Assembly (NCBI GenBank): GCA_023228865.1
Contig: JALOAH010000042.1
Location: 1-39,453, forward strand
Direction of reading: 5' to 3'
DNA: 39,453 bases
DNA from: Porticoccaceae bacterium
GTDB lineage: Bacteria > Pseudomonadota > Gammaproteobacteria > Pseudomonadales > Porticoccaceae
Shown: one piece after another, positions 29,950 to 37,180 of the stretch
Layout of the letters: each line of letters opens with the position of its first letter
Numbering within the stretch: position 1 is the first letter of the stretch
Notes under the pieces: model-generated
Seen by the model: only the letters and a program-made list of their open reading frames with translations
Told to the model about the DNA's origin: nothing
Databases searched by the model: none
Position numbers and translations under genes: made by a program

Positions 29950-30263
29950 GAGCGCTCCAGGCACATCAGATTGATCTCTTTGTTACGCTCGTCAATATTG
30001 AGCACATGCTGGATATCATAGAGCCTGCCGTCGTGGTTGACGCGCATCCGGCGAGTCACGCCGGCAACATAGGGCAGTTTTACGCGCGTGTCGGCGGCGC
30101 CGTTTTCGGCATGGGCAAGGAAATATTCGCGGCCACGCACAGGTTCTATGCTGGCCCAGGCGCTGGCAAATGTCGTCCAGGTTTCTGTCAGTTCGCCGCG
30201 TGCATCCCGGGTCTCAGAAACCTGTTCGATGGCGATGTAGTGACGGCGGAGCCCTGCTCTCAT
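29946..30263 (-). CDS. Head closure protein (SPP1 gp16/HK97 gp7-like)
   Basis: This is a 105-residue beta-barrel protein. AGLRRHYIAIEQVSETRDAR, ASIEPVRGREYFLAHAENGA, and RMRVNHDGRLYDIQHVLNID match the phage head-tail adaptor/head closure family with its TWTTFASAWASIEP and RLYDI motifs. It plugs the portal after packaging. It overlaps the connector gene by four bases. Confidence 0.8.
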   Translation of the reverse strand: MRAGLRRHYIAIEQVSETRDARGELTETWTTFASAWASIEPVRGREYFLAHAENGAADTRVKLPYVAGVTRRMRVNHDGRLYDIQHVLNIDERNKEINLMCLERS

Positions 30264-30832
30264 AAGAATCTCAGCATCCGATAGGGATTGAGCAGGCAGC
30301 GGGATCCGAACGGCAGTTCGCTGATGGCCGCACCGACGATGGAATCCTCCCGGTTTTCGTACAGATGACCGATCATCAGCAGCAGAGCAGCCTTAACAGG
30401 CCCTGGCACGTCGGCGGCGGACGCGTATCCGACCACATAGCGCACGCGCACGGCGTTGAGTTCGTCGCGCGTAGTGGGCCAAGTCTTGCCGTAGGCTTCG
30501 ACGATCAGCGCCGGCTCGTTCTGAATGTGCGTCTGGTATTCGGCCGCATCCAGGGTTTGCTCGATGCCATCCCGGTCAATGTATTTGACCGAGGTGACGG
30601 ACTGAACCGGCGGCTGCGGCAGCACGATCTGGCAGGGGAACGCATCGCAGTAATACTCCAGCGTTTTCTCGCATAGCGCCCGGTGCGTGTAATTCTCGGC
30701 CGCCTCGCGCGCGGCCGTGATCAGGGCCGTGATCAGGTCGTCCTCAGCGTCATGGGTAACGCGCAGATGCGCCTTGGCTTCATCCAGCGTGACAGGCTCG
30801 AAGGCGGGTTGAGTAACGATTGAAACTGGCAT
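30260..30832 (-). CDS. Head-tail connector (HK97 gp6-like)
   Basis: This is a 190-residue protein. PVTLDEAKAHLRVTHDAEDD, LITALITAAREAAENYTHRA, then VRVRYVVGYASAADVPGPVK and AALLLMIGHLYENREDSIVG are the marks of gp6-like connectors. An LDEAKxHLRVxxxxDD N-terminus and a P..(V/I)KAA(L/I)L..(V/I)gHlYenRE C-terminus are both present. It forms a ring on the portal. Overlaps on both sides. Confidence 0.85.
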   Translation of the reverse strand: MPVSIVTQPAFEPVTLDEAKAHLRVTHDAEDDLITALITAAREAAENYTHRALCEKTLEYYCDAFPCQIVLPQPPVQSVTSVKYIDRDGIEQTLDAAEYQTHIQNEPALIVEAYGKTWPTTRDELNAVRVRYVVGYASAADVPGPVKAALLLMIGHLYENREDSIVGAAISELPFGSRCLLNPYRMLRFL

Positions 30833-31098
30833 TATTTTTTGAATTCGCCGGCGCGGTTGAACGCACTGACCAGCCCGGACACGGATTTTTCCATTACCGG
30901 CCAGACGGTTTCAAAATCAGAAATCACCGGAAAAGTGTCGGTGGAAGCTTTGTATGCCGATTCGACAACTGAGCGCACGGCGGATAACTTGGCCTCGCCG
31001 TTGCCGGTTCCCGGCATGGCGGATTCAATCAGCTTGATGGCGTCGATCAGCAAGGGCAGGATCGATACGATGAGTTTTAAAATAGTCAGAAATTGCAT
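30832..31098 (-). CDS. Small protein with an N-terminal hydrophobic helix, holin-like
   Basis: This is an 88-residue protein. Residues 2-26 (QFLTILKLIVSILPLLIDAI, KLIES) are hydrophobic, followed by AMPGTGNGEAKLSAVRSVVE and a C-terminal VWPVMEKSVSGLVSAFNRAG helix. I recall similar small phage proteins with an AMPG(T/S)G.GxxKL motif, sometimes annotated as holin-like. It lies between the connector gene (one-base overlap) and the beta-helix cargo gene. Membrane insertion is plausible from the N-terminus only. Confidence 0.5.
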   Translation of the reverse strand: MQFLTILKLIVSILPLLIDAIKLIESAMPGTGNGEAKLSAVRSVVESAYKASTDTFPVISDFETVWPVMEKSVSGLVSAFNRAGEFKK

Positions 31099-31151
31099 GG
31101 GATTCTCGCGTTAAAAAAATCGGCACCGAATGCGTAATACTTGATAGTTCA

Positions 31152-32318
31152 TCAGTGTACGTTGTTGTTATATTGTCGTGACAGACCGACGGCCGGCAAT
31201 TTCACGCCTGTTTTCTTCGGACCTGTGAGCACAATATCGTTGTCAGCCACCAGAACACGATCAGATTTAACCGTGTCCTCTTTTCGGTTCGGGACGCTGA
31301 TCGCGGTAAAGCCAAAATTTTGCTCGTGGATGATCTTGTTATCGACGATCCAAACATCAGTGCAGGACGCACAGCCAATCCCCATGTTGCCTACGTTGGC
31401 AACGGTGTTGCCTTTGATTACAACTCGGCTGAAAGACTCCTCGGCCGCATAGCCCGGATCGACGGCGATGCCCCAGCATGTTTGAGCTGAGGCACCGACA
31501 TCCTCGCGAATGTTATTGTTTTCGATCAATAGGTCTTCCACCACGCCATGAATCACTAATGACGTGCCTTGGCAACGCCCTTCAACCATTGTGGATTGAT
31601 AAATGTCGTTACCTTTAATTACCCAATCCTTGCCATTGGAAGCGTAGACATTGTGGTTAAAGATCTTCTTGCCCGAACCGTTATTGTGGAACTTGTTATT
31701 TTCAATCGTGATGCCATTACCGCCACCCAACCAGCCTGAGCCAGGATTGTTTTTAATCACGGAGTTTTTCAGCACGACGAACTCGTTAATCCTATTTGCT
31801 CCGGGGTTTGGCGGATTAGCGCCTGCTGAGTACATACCAATGTTGAAACTCTCAATAGTTACACCATCCACGGTAACGTGGTCCACGTCATTAAATAGGA
31901 AAATTCCGAACCCTGTCCCTGAGCCGACCAAATTCAGGTCTTTGACCACATAACCCTCGTCGTGGTCAGCGTTGCCCCCGTCTTGAAAGTTGAGACCGTT
32001 GGCGGTGGCATTGATAATCGGCGCAGGGCCGTCACTCCTGTAACTACCAATTGTGCAAGGTTTATCTGCGGAACACTTATAGTTCGCAAGGCGGACGCCA
32101 GACGACGTAAAAGACCCACCTTTGCAAAGCAGAATCGAGTCACCCGCCGCCATCGTGTTGAACCTTTTCGCGGCAAAATCGAAAGTGGCCCAAGGACTTT
32201 CTTGAGTGCCAGGGTTTTTATCATTCGCGCTATTACTATTGCAGACGTAGTAATCCTGGGAAAATGCAGGCACGGGAAAAATACTAAAAAAACCCAAAAT
32301 CAATATTATTTTTTTCAT
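31152..32318 (-). CDS. Secreted right-handed parallel beta-helix protein (cargo gene)
   Basis: This 388-residue protein has a clear Sec signal peptide, MKKIILILGFFSIFPVPAFS (cleavage after AFS/AFSQ). It is followed by beta-helix repeats with Asn ladders (GITIENNKFHNNGSGKKIFN, LLIENNNIREDVGASAQTCW, DVWIVDNKIIHEQNFGF). Cys residues (YYVCNS, LLCKGG, KCSADKPC, CASC) could form disulfides in the periplasm. Such folds occur in polysaccharide lyases and hydrolases, but no catalytic residues can be assigned. A terminator lies directly upstream and a weak one downstream, and the composition looks richer in A and T than the head genes. It is a cargo gene and not a virion part. Confidence 0.75.
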   Translation of the reverse strand: MKKIILILGFFSIFPVPAFSQDYYVCNSNSANDKNPGTQESPWATFDFAAKRFNTMAAGDSILLCKGGSFTSSGVRLANYKCSADKPCTIGSYRSDGPAPIINATANGLNFQDGGNADHDEGYVVKDLNLVGSGTGFGIFLFNDVDHVTVDGVTIESFNIGMYSAGANPPNPGANRINEFVVLKNSVIKNNPGSGWLGGGNGITIENNKFHNNGSGKKIFNHNVYASNGKDWVIKGNDIYQSTMVEGRCQGTSLVIHGVVEDLLIENNNIREDVGASAQTCWGIAVDPGYAAEESFSRVVIKGNTVANVGNMGIGCASCTDVWIVDNKIIHEQNFGFTAISVPNRKEDTVKSDRVLVADNDIVLTGPKKTGVKLPAVGLSRQYNNNVH

Positions 32319-32347
32319 TTTTCAATTGTTTTCAAAATTTATAGATC

Positions 32348-32377
32348 AAAAAAAACGCCCGGTTAAGGGCGTCTTTT
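32348..32377. terminator. Bidirectional terminator upstream of the beta-helix gene
   Basis: ACGCCC-GGTTAA-GGGCGT (32355-32372) has eight Ts after it on the minus strand and four on the plus strand. It separates the head gene ending at 32389 from the cargo gene starting at 32318. Downstream of it, on the minus strand, TATAAAT is a possible -10. Confidence 0.85.
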
Positions 32378-32388
32378 AGTTCATCGGC

Positions 32389-32673
32389 TTATTGCGGCTT
32401 CTCTTCTATGTTGCCAGGTGCATTGTCAGCATCGCTTTCCGGATCGGTGCCATTAGTGCCATCCGGATCTGCGCCACTATCAGCGCTAGGTTCCTGCTCT
32501 TCTTGAGCGCCGCTATCGATAACAGCATAACCGCGGCGCATCCAATGCTCCGCCGAATCCTCGCGCAGCTCGTGAACTTCGCCGGCATAAAACACAGTGC
32601 CAGATCCGTCCTTTGGCCTGGCCTCGCGCACGAAACGCACGCTAACTTTTTTGACTGTCTGTCTTTTAGCCAT
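32389..32673 (-). CDS. Small capsid-region protein with an acidic tail
   Basis: This is a 94-residue protein. Residues 1-55 (KVSVRFVREARPKDGSGTVF, YAGEVHELREDSAEHWMRRG, YAVID) form a small beta-rich domain that recurs in phage head clusters, with an F..pr.p...GEv..l...A......G.A pattern. The tail (SADSGADPDGTNGTDPESDA) is acidic and disordered. Function unknown. A strong terminator follows its stop. Confidence 0.6.
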   Translation of the reverse strand: MAKRQTVKKVSVRFVREARPKDGSGTVFYAGEVHELREDSAEHWMRRGYAVIDSGAQEEQEPSADSGADPDGTNGTDPESDADNAPGNIEEKPQ

Positions 32674-32680
32674 GGCTCAC

Positions 32681-33166
32681 CTAGTTAACAATAGCCGACG
32701 GCGGCGTAGCCTGCGCATAGCGCGCACCGCTAAGGATATAAACGACACTCAGAACGGTGTTGCTTGCATTGCCCGTGCCTACACGGACGCAATCAAAACC
32801 ACCGTCGATATCCAGCTCAGCCGCGTCGACTTCAATCACGTACATCAGGTTTTTGTTGTCCGTTTCGTCGGTGGTGAAGGTGTCGCTTTCGACGTCCGTT
32901 TTAGTCAGCGCATCGCTAGCGGCAGTGTCCTCATTAACCCAAACACGATCAATCCCAAGTGCTTTTTCGTCAGTTCCCGCGACGGCGGTCGCCTGTTTCA
33001 GCGTGATTGCCGAACCGGTAACGGTCGCCCCGTTGTCGACGGTGATGATGGCGGTCAGGTGCGTGTAGTTTTTCAGGCTGACGTAGTCAGGTGTTGACGA
33101 CGACGGCGTGATCGGCGCCAGGCCTGTGACGATCTTTGTCTTTTCGACAAGCAATGCATTTTTCAT
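32681..33166 (-). CDS. Probable capsid-decoration or head protein
   Basis: This 161-residue beta-rich protein directly follows the major capsid gene. It includes LKNYTHLTAIITVDNGATVT, LKQATAVAGTDEKALGIDRV and VIEVDAAELDIDGGFDCVRV, followed by NTVLSVVYIL. Its position and the repeated strand pattern are those of head-stabilising or decoration proteins, but no specific family was recognised. A 9-bp hairpin lies between it and the capsid gene. Confidence 0.5.
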   Translation of the reverse strand: MKNALLVEKTKIVTGLAPITPSSSTPDYVSLKNYTHLTAIITVDNGATVTGSAITLKQATAVAGTDEKALGIDRVWVNEDTAASDALTKTDVESDTFTTDETDNKNLMYVIEVDAAELDIDGGFDCVRVGTGNASNTVLSVVYILSGARYAQATPPSAIVN

Positions 33167-33181
33167 TTCGTTATCTCCAGG

Positions 33182-33203
33182 GCCGGAACGCGAACGTTCC
33201 GGC
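33182..33203. other. Hairpin after the major capsid gene
   Basis: A perfect 9-bp inverted repeat GCCGGAACG/CGTTCCGGC with a CGAA loop lies 20 bases after the capsid stop on the minus strand. No T-run follows, so it is more likely an mRNA-stability or processing element than a terminator. Confidence 0.6.
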
Positions 33204-33222
33204 TATAAATAATGGAAAAATA

Positions 33223-34665
33223 TTAGCCGCGCTCCGCCAGGGCAACGAAGCAGCCTAGTGTGTTGTTGCTGTTTTTCGGCGTGACGGCCTCTGCCCACCA
33301 AGGCTGTCCGCCGATACGCATGATGAAGCGATAGGCCGCCATGTCATAGTCGAAGAACAGATGCATCGACACGTCGGAGCGGATGCCAGCCGTTTTTGTG
33401 ACCGTCATGTACTGGCTCAGGTCGGCTAGGATGATGTCGCCCAGGTCGCCCAGGGTTTTGCACGACTGCACCGGAATCACTGGACGGCCGAACAAGGTGG
33501 CGTACGGCGATCCAGCCAAGCCATTGGCTGGCAGGTAGGCCGGCACGCTGGAGCTGGTGCCTTCGAATGACAGTTGCAGCAATTGCGGCTCTATGTCCTG
33601 ATTGATCAGCCACACGGCGCGGCTTCGGCAAGGGCCGTACATGCGCGACCACATTTTGACCAGGTTTTTATAGTTGATCGTGTCGGCAGTCTGGCTGCTC
33701 TCTTTGGCGACAGACACGAGACAGCCCGCGTTCAGAATGCCCAAAGGCGTACCGACGCCGGATCCCGCGATGATCGCGTCCTGAATCTTGAAATCGAAAA
33801 CTTCCGGCACGCGGCGGCGCAGATAGGTATCCAACGCTGGCGCATCTTCCATCAGCTCTTCGGTCACCGGTACCAGGGCCGACAGCTTGTTCAATTTGAT
33901 AGTGCTCTCGCCCAGACTCGGCTTGGATTGGCCGATCTGGCCGCCTTCCGACTCCCAGTAGGCCTGCATGCCGCTCGTCCCCCAGGGCGTCGCTTCGTCT
34001 TTGGGCATGGTCAGGGTGTTGCTTGAGCTGGTCATCTGGTCAGTGCGGGCCAGCAAGGATTCCTCGCCCATAACCTTCGTGATGATCGCCTGCCGGAAAT
34101 CGGGCGGCACCAAGAAGCCGCCATCTGCGCCGGATGATTCCGAGCCGAACGAGGTCGGCGCATTTTGCATCAATCGCGGATCGATGTTGCCGCCGCGCGA
34201 GGCCCGTACTGCCGAAGCAAATTCTCCCAGGTTGCGCCAACCCCATCGACCGCGCTCTTCGGGGCGCTCGATGACCTGCGCGCGCGGGTGGCTTCTGTGC
34301 TGGCCGCTTTGCGCCTGCGGCTGTCCAGACGGCGCCCGGTTCTGCGGCTGCGGGTCTTGCGGCTCGGTCTGGCGGCCCATGGACTGCCGAAGCTTGTTAG
34401 ATTGCGCGTTGATGCGGTTTCGCCGCCCGATTTCCGCCTCGATATGCTCGAATTCGGCGAAAATAGCATCCAAAGACCGCGATTCATCATCGCTCAGGTC
34501 GCGTTTTTCGGCATCGGCCGCCGCCTGAATGGATTGAGCCTGTTCGTTCAGATCCAGTAACCGGTCCTGCAGGGCCTCCAGTTTTTCATCGCGGAATGTG
34601 TCGTCGTTGAAAAATCGGAATCCGTTCGACAGAGCGGCTGCCAGTAAAGCTTGCAATAAAAGCAT
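33223..34665 (-). CDS. Major capsid protein, HK97 fold
   Basis: This is a 480-residue protein. An N-terminal coiled-coil delta region (KLEALQDRLLDLNEQAQSIQ) is joined by a Pro/Gln-rich linker (EPQDPQPQNRAPSGQPQAQS) to the HK97 body. The body has FLVPPDFRQAIITKV, TLTMPKDEATPWGTSGMQAY, LNKLSALVPVTEELMEDAPA, FDFKIQDAIIAGSGVGTPLG and the C-terminal GDLGDIILADLSQYMTVTKT strands. The delta domain serves as the scaffold and is cut off by the protease encoded next door. The start at 34665 follows an AGAGG site. The longer reading to 34815 would run through the protease gene. Confidence 0.9.
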   Translation of the reverse strand: MLLLQALLAAALSNGFRFFNDDTFRDEKLEALQDRLLDLNEQAQSIQAAADAEKRDLSDDESRSLDAIFAEFEHIEAEIGRRNRINAQSNKLRQSMGRQTEPQDPQPQNRAPSGQPQAQSGQHRSHPRAQVIERPEERGRWGWRNLGEFASAVRASRGGNIDPRLMQNAPTSFGSESSGADGGFLVPPDFRQAIITKVMGEESLLARTDQMTSSSNTLTMPKDEATPWGTSGMQAYWESEGGQIGQSKPSLGESTIKLNKLSALVPVTEELMEDAPALDTYLRRRVPEVFDFKIQDAIIAGSGVGTPLGILNAGCLVSVAKESSQTADTINYKNLVKMWSRMYGPCRSRAVWLINQDIEPQLLQLSFEGTSSSVPAYLPANGLAGSPYATLFGRPVIPVQSCKTLGDLGDIILADLSQYMTVTKTAGIRSDVSMHLFFDYDMAAYRFIMRIGGQPWWAEAVTPKNSNNTLGCFVALAERG

Positions 34666-34717
34666 GTTTTTACCTCTGTTTTTAGTTTGAATTTGCGGTT
34701 TCCCGCCGTTTTTTTGC

Positions 34718-35476
34718 CTACCGCTCGCGGCCAGGTCGGTTTTGCATGGCCACCTTGTTAAGTCTGGCCATGGTGTATTTTCGGTTGCTGAGATTGGGCC
34801 TTGCCGCATCGTCAACTGTTTTTAAAAAATCCTGCGGCACGTTCTTAAAGCGCTTGGGATCGAACTGCGCCGCCAATTTCTCGATTTTGGCGTCGGTGAT
34901 GTGATCGATGAAACCGAACGCCAAGGCTTCGTCGGCGGTCATCCAGGTTTCCTGCGTCATCAGATCGCCGATTTTGTCGTTTTCCATGCCGGTCTTTTTG
35001 GCGTAGGTGCCAACCAGATTGGACTTGATGGTGTCCATCAGATCGGCCTGCTCGCGCAGTTGGGCGGCGTTGCCGACGGCAAAGCCCCAGGGATCGTGAA
35101 TCATGAACATGGCGTTGTCGGCCATGTTGATGGTATCGCCGGCCATGGCGATGATGGAGGCGATCGACAGCGCCATGCCGTCAATGTTTACCGTGACGTG
35201 CGCTTTGTGTTTTGCCAGGGTGTTGTAAATCGCCACGCCGTCGAACACGTTTCCGCCAGCCGAGTTGATACGGAGGTCGATCTCGTCGATATCGCCGAGC
35301 GCGTTCAGTTCCCTGGCGAACGATTTTGCGCCAATGCCGCCGTAATAGTCTTCGCCGATATCGTCGTAAATCAGGATTTCTGCGCTTTTGTTGCCCTTTG
35401 CCTGTATTTTCAACGGAATGATGTTCTTGTCGCGCTTGCCGGCGCTATTGTAGATGGCGGTTTGTCTTATGTTCAT
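34718..35476 (-). CDS. ClpP-like head maturation protease
   Basis: This is a 252-residue protein. ClpP-type features: strand DLRINSAGGNVFDGVAIYNT, nucleophile Ser in MALSIASIIAMAGD and His in NAMFMIHDPWG, with an Asp expected downstream (GFIDHITDAK region). It cleaves the capsid delta domain before DNA packaging. Its stop and start neighbours overlap as in other HK97-like clusters (portal, protease, capsid). The C-terminal 40 residues are extra and helical. Confidence 0.9.
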   Translation of the reverse strand: MNIRQTAIYNSAGKRDKNIIPLKIQAKGNKSAEILIYDDIGEDYYGGIGAKSFARELNALGDIDEIDLRINSAGGNVFDGVAIYNTLAKHKAHVTVNIDGMALSIASIIAMAGDTINMADNAMFMIHDPWGFAVGNAAQLREQADLMDTIKSNLVGTYAKKTGMENDKIGDLMTQETWMTADEALAFGFIDHITDAKIEKLAAQFDPKRFKNVPQDFLKTVDDAARPNLSNRKYTMARLNKVAMQNRPGRER

Positions 35477-37035
35477 GCGGAGTCCTGTAGTGCTTCGGTT
35501 ACCATGGAGATGAGTATTTCGGCATTATCGATGCCGCGCTGCTGGGCGCTTAAATCGTGTTTTCTTCGAATGATGGCCTGCGAATCCGCCAGGTGATAGT
35601 CGGCGTATTCAGCAATAACGCTGTTTAGCGTGGCCTCATCGAAGCTGGCATGAAGCGCCGTGAACAGAGCCAATACGGGCGCTTTCAAATCCCGCTCGAT
35701 GTATTTACGGTGATAATCGGCATTGTATTTTTTGTGCCCGTCATAGCTGGCTTGTTCTCGGCGGGCGATGCGGTCAATGGCGTCAACGATGACGATGCGG
35801 TGACTGTTGATGGCACTGGTGTTTTGCGGATCCGCTGACGCCGGTAATGATGACTCTTCTCCGACCTTATCTAGCGTGGTCAGGTTGAGCTGCACCAAGC
35901 GCTTGTCGCCGATGGCGCCGATTGGGTCGAGGTCCTCGAAGGCACGGATCTCGTTCACGCTGAATGCGCCAAGGTTGGCCATTTCCCGATAAAACTCGGC
36001 ACGGCTTTTCGAATCGCCGCGCATCAACGCATTGAGCGCCAGTTTGCTGTAATACTGACCTTGGCGTCGGCCAAACAGCTTGTAATTGGCCTCCTGCTCC
36101 CAGCGGATTGCCCAGGGCGTCAGTGTGTCGACGACCACCTCGATGCTCTGATGCTCGATATTGCTGAATGTCGCCCGATCCAGGTCCGCAAGCTTGTGTG
36201 GCGGCAGGCCGTACCAGCGAGCGACATCGCTGATCTGGAATTTTCGCGTTTCAAGAAACTGGGCGTCGCCCGGGGGAATGCCGATTGATTTCCATTCCAT
36301 GCCTTCTTCGAGAATGGCCGGCTTATGCGCCGATTTCGGCCCTACATGCCGGCCTTCCCAATCTTTTTTCAGCCGTTCATATGCCTGGTCGGATAGCGTA
36401 CCGGGCATCGTCAAAACACCACCAAGCGTGCTGCCGTTGCCAAAGAAGGCGGCGCCGAATTCCTCAGCCGCCATGCCAATGCCGATTGACCTGGCGGCCA
36501 TTGAGATAACCGAGTATCCAACAAGACCATCGAAGCCGAGCCCGTGCAGGTGAAACATGCGCTCGGCGGGAATATAAACTGTATCGCCCTTGCCGCTGAT
36601 CCGGTAGACGATAGCGCCGTCCGGCGCCCGCATGACTTCGACGCGATCCGGCGATATCGGCCACAGCGCCACCGGTTCTCCGCCGATGCCGGTTTCGATT
36701 TCGGCATAACCATTTCCCCACGAGAGCGCCCAGGCCATCAGGGTTTCCCTGAATGCAAAGGCGCTCATTTCGGAATTCGGCCGGGTATGCAGCAAATAAC
36801 GCAATTCGTTGTTGACTCGCTGCCGACTACCATTCGCGCTCTGGCGGTAAACATCGAATGGCAATACGGCAATCTGTGCGGATATGTAGCTGATTGCCCT
36901 GAATACGGCGGAATACGTCAGCGCGTTGTCATGATCCACGCGAACGCCGGCTTGTTTGGACGCAAACCAGGAGCGGCCGCCTTGCGGATTACTTTGAGTA
37001 TGCGTGGGCCTGTTGAACAGATTCTTAAGAAACAT
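35473..37035 (-). CDS. HK97-family portal protein
   Basis: This is a 520-residue protein. VRVDHDNALTYSAVFRAISY, PNSEMSAFAFRETLMAWALS, WGNGYAEIE and RYGLPPHKLADLDRATFSNI are the conserved portal stretches. It is larger than the roughly 400 residues usual for HK97 portals. The extra C-terminal 110 residues (VDAIDRIARREQASYDGHKK onward) form a helical extension. It makes the dodecameric channel at the head vertex. Its start overlaps the small membrane gene by 11 bases. Confidence 0.9.
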   Translation of the reverse strand: MFLKNLFNRPTHTQSNPQGGRSWFASKQAGVRVDHDNALTYSAVFRAISYISAQIAVLPFDVYRQSANGSRQRVNNELRYLLHTRPNSEMSAFAFRETLMAWALSWGNGYAEIETGIGGEPVALWPISPDRVEVMRAPDGAIVYRISGKGDTVYIPAERMFHLHGLGFDGLVGYSVISMAARSIGIGMAAEEFGAAFFGNGSTLGGVLTMPGTLSDQAYERLKKDWEGRHVGPKSAHKPAILEEGMEWKSIGIPPGDAQFLETRKFQISDVARWYGLPPHKLADLDRATFSNIEHQSIEVVVDTLTPWAIRWEQEANYKLFGRRQGQYYSKLALNALMRGDSKSRAEFYREMANLGAFSVNEIRAFEDLDPIGAIGDKRLVQLNLTTLDKVGEESSLPASADPQNTSAINSHRIVIVDAIDRIARREQASYDGHKKYNADYHRKYIERDLKAPVLALFTALHASFDEATLNSVIAEYADYHLADSQAIIRRKHDLSAQQRGIDNAEILISMVTEALQDSA

Positions 37036-37180
37036 CGTGTCTATTATTTTTGGCGCCGACGATCGACATAACGAGCAGTAAAGCGCCGCATACCATCAGC
37101 GCGACTGCCGCTCCATATTGCAGATAAATGCCGGCGGCGATCATGACGAGCGCCGCAAGGCCGGTTATTTCATAGATCAT
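37025..37180 (-). CDS. 51-residue membrane protein between the large terminase and portal
   Basis: A frame from the ATG at 37178-37180 to the TAA at 37025 encodes two hydrophobic segments (EITGLAALVMIAAGIYL and AVALMVCGALLLVMSIVG) with YLQYGA between, and a polar end (KNNRHDVS). Both ends overlap the neighbours, as ATGA with the terminase stop and by 11 bases with the portal start. From memory, very similar mini-genes occupy the same slot in many HK97-like phages. Function unknown. Confidence 0.7.
   Translation of the reverse strand: MIYEITGLAALVMIAAGIYLQYGAAVALMVCGALLLVMSIVGAKNNRHDVS

Noticed and set aside
31113..31130. Strong terminator after the beta-helix gene
   Set aside because: A T-run is present on the minus strand, but the stem TCGG-CA-CCGA leaves too small a loop. 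It can only be called weak.
34690..34715. Terminator between protease and capsid genes
   Set aside because: The hairpin has its T-run on the plus strand, opposite to transcription here, so it has no clear role.
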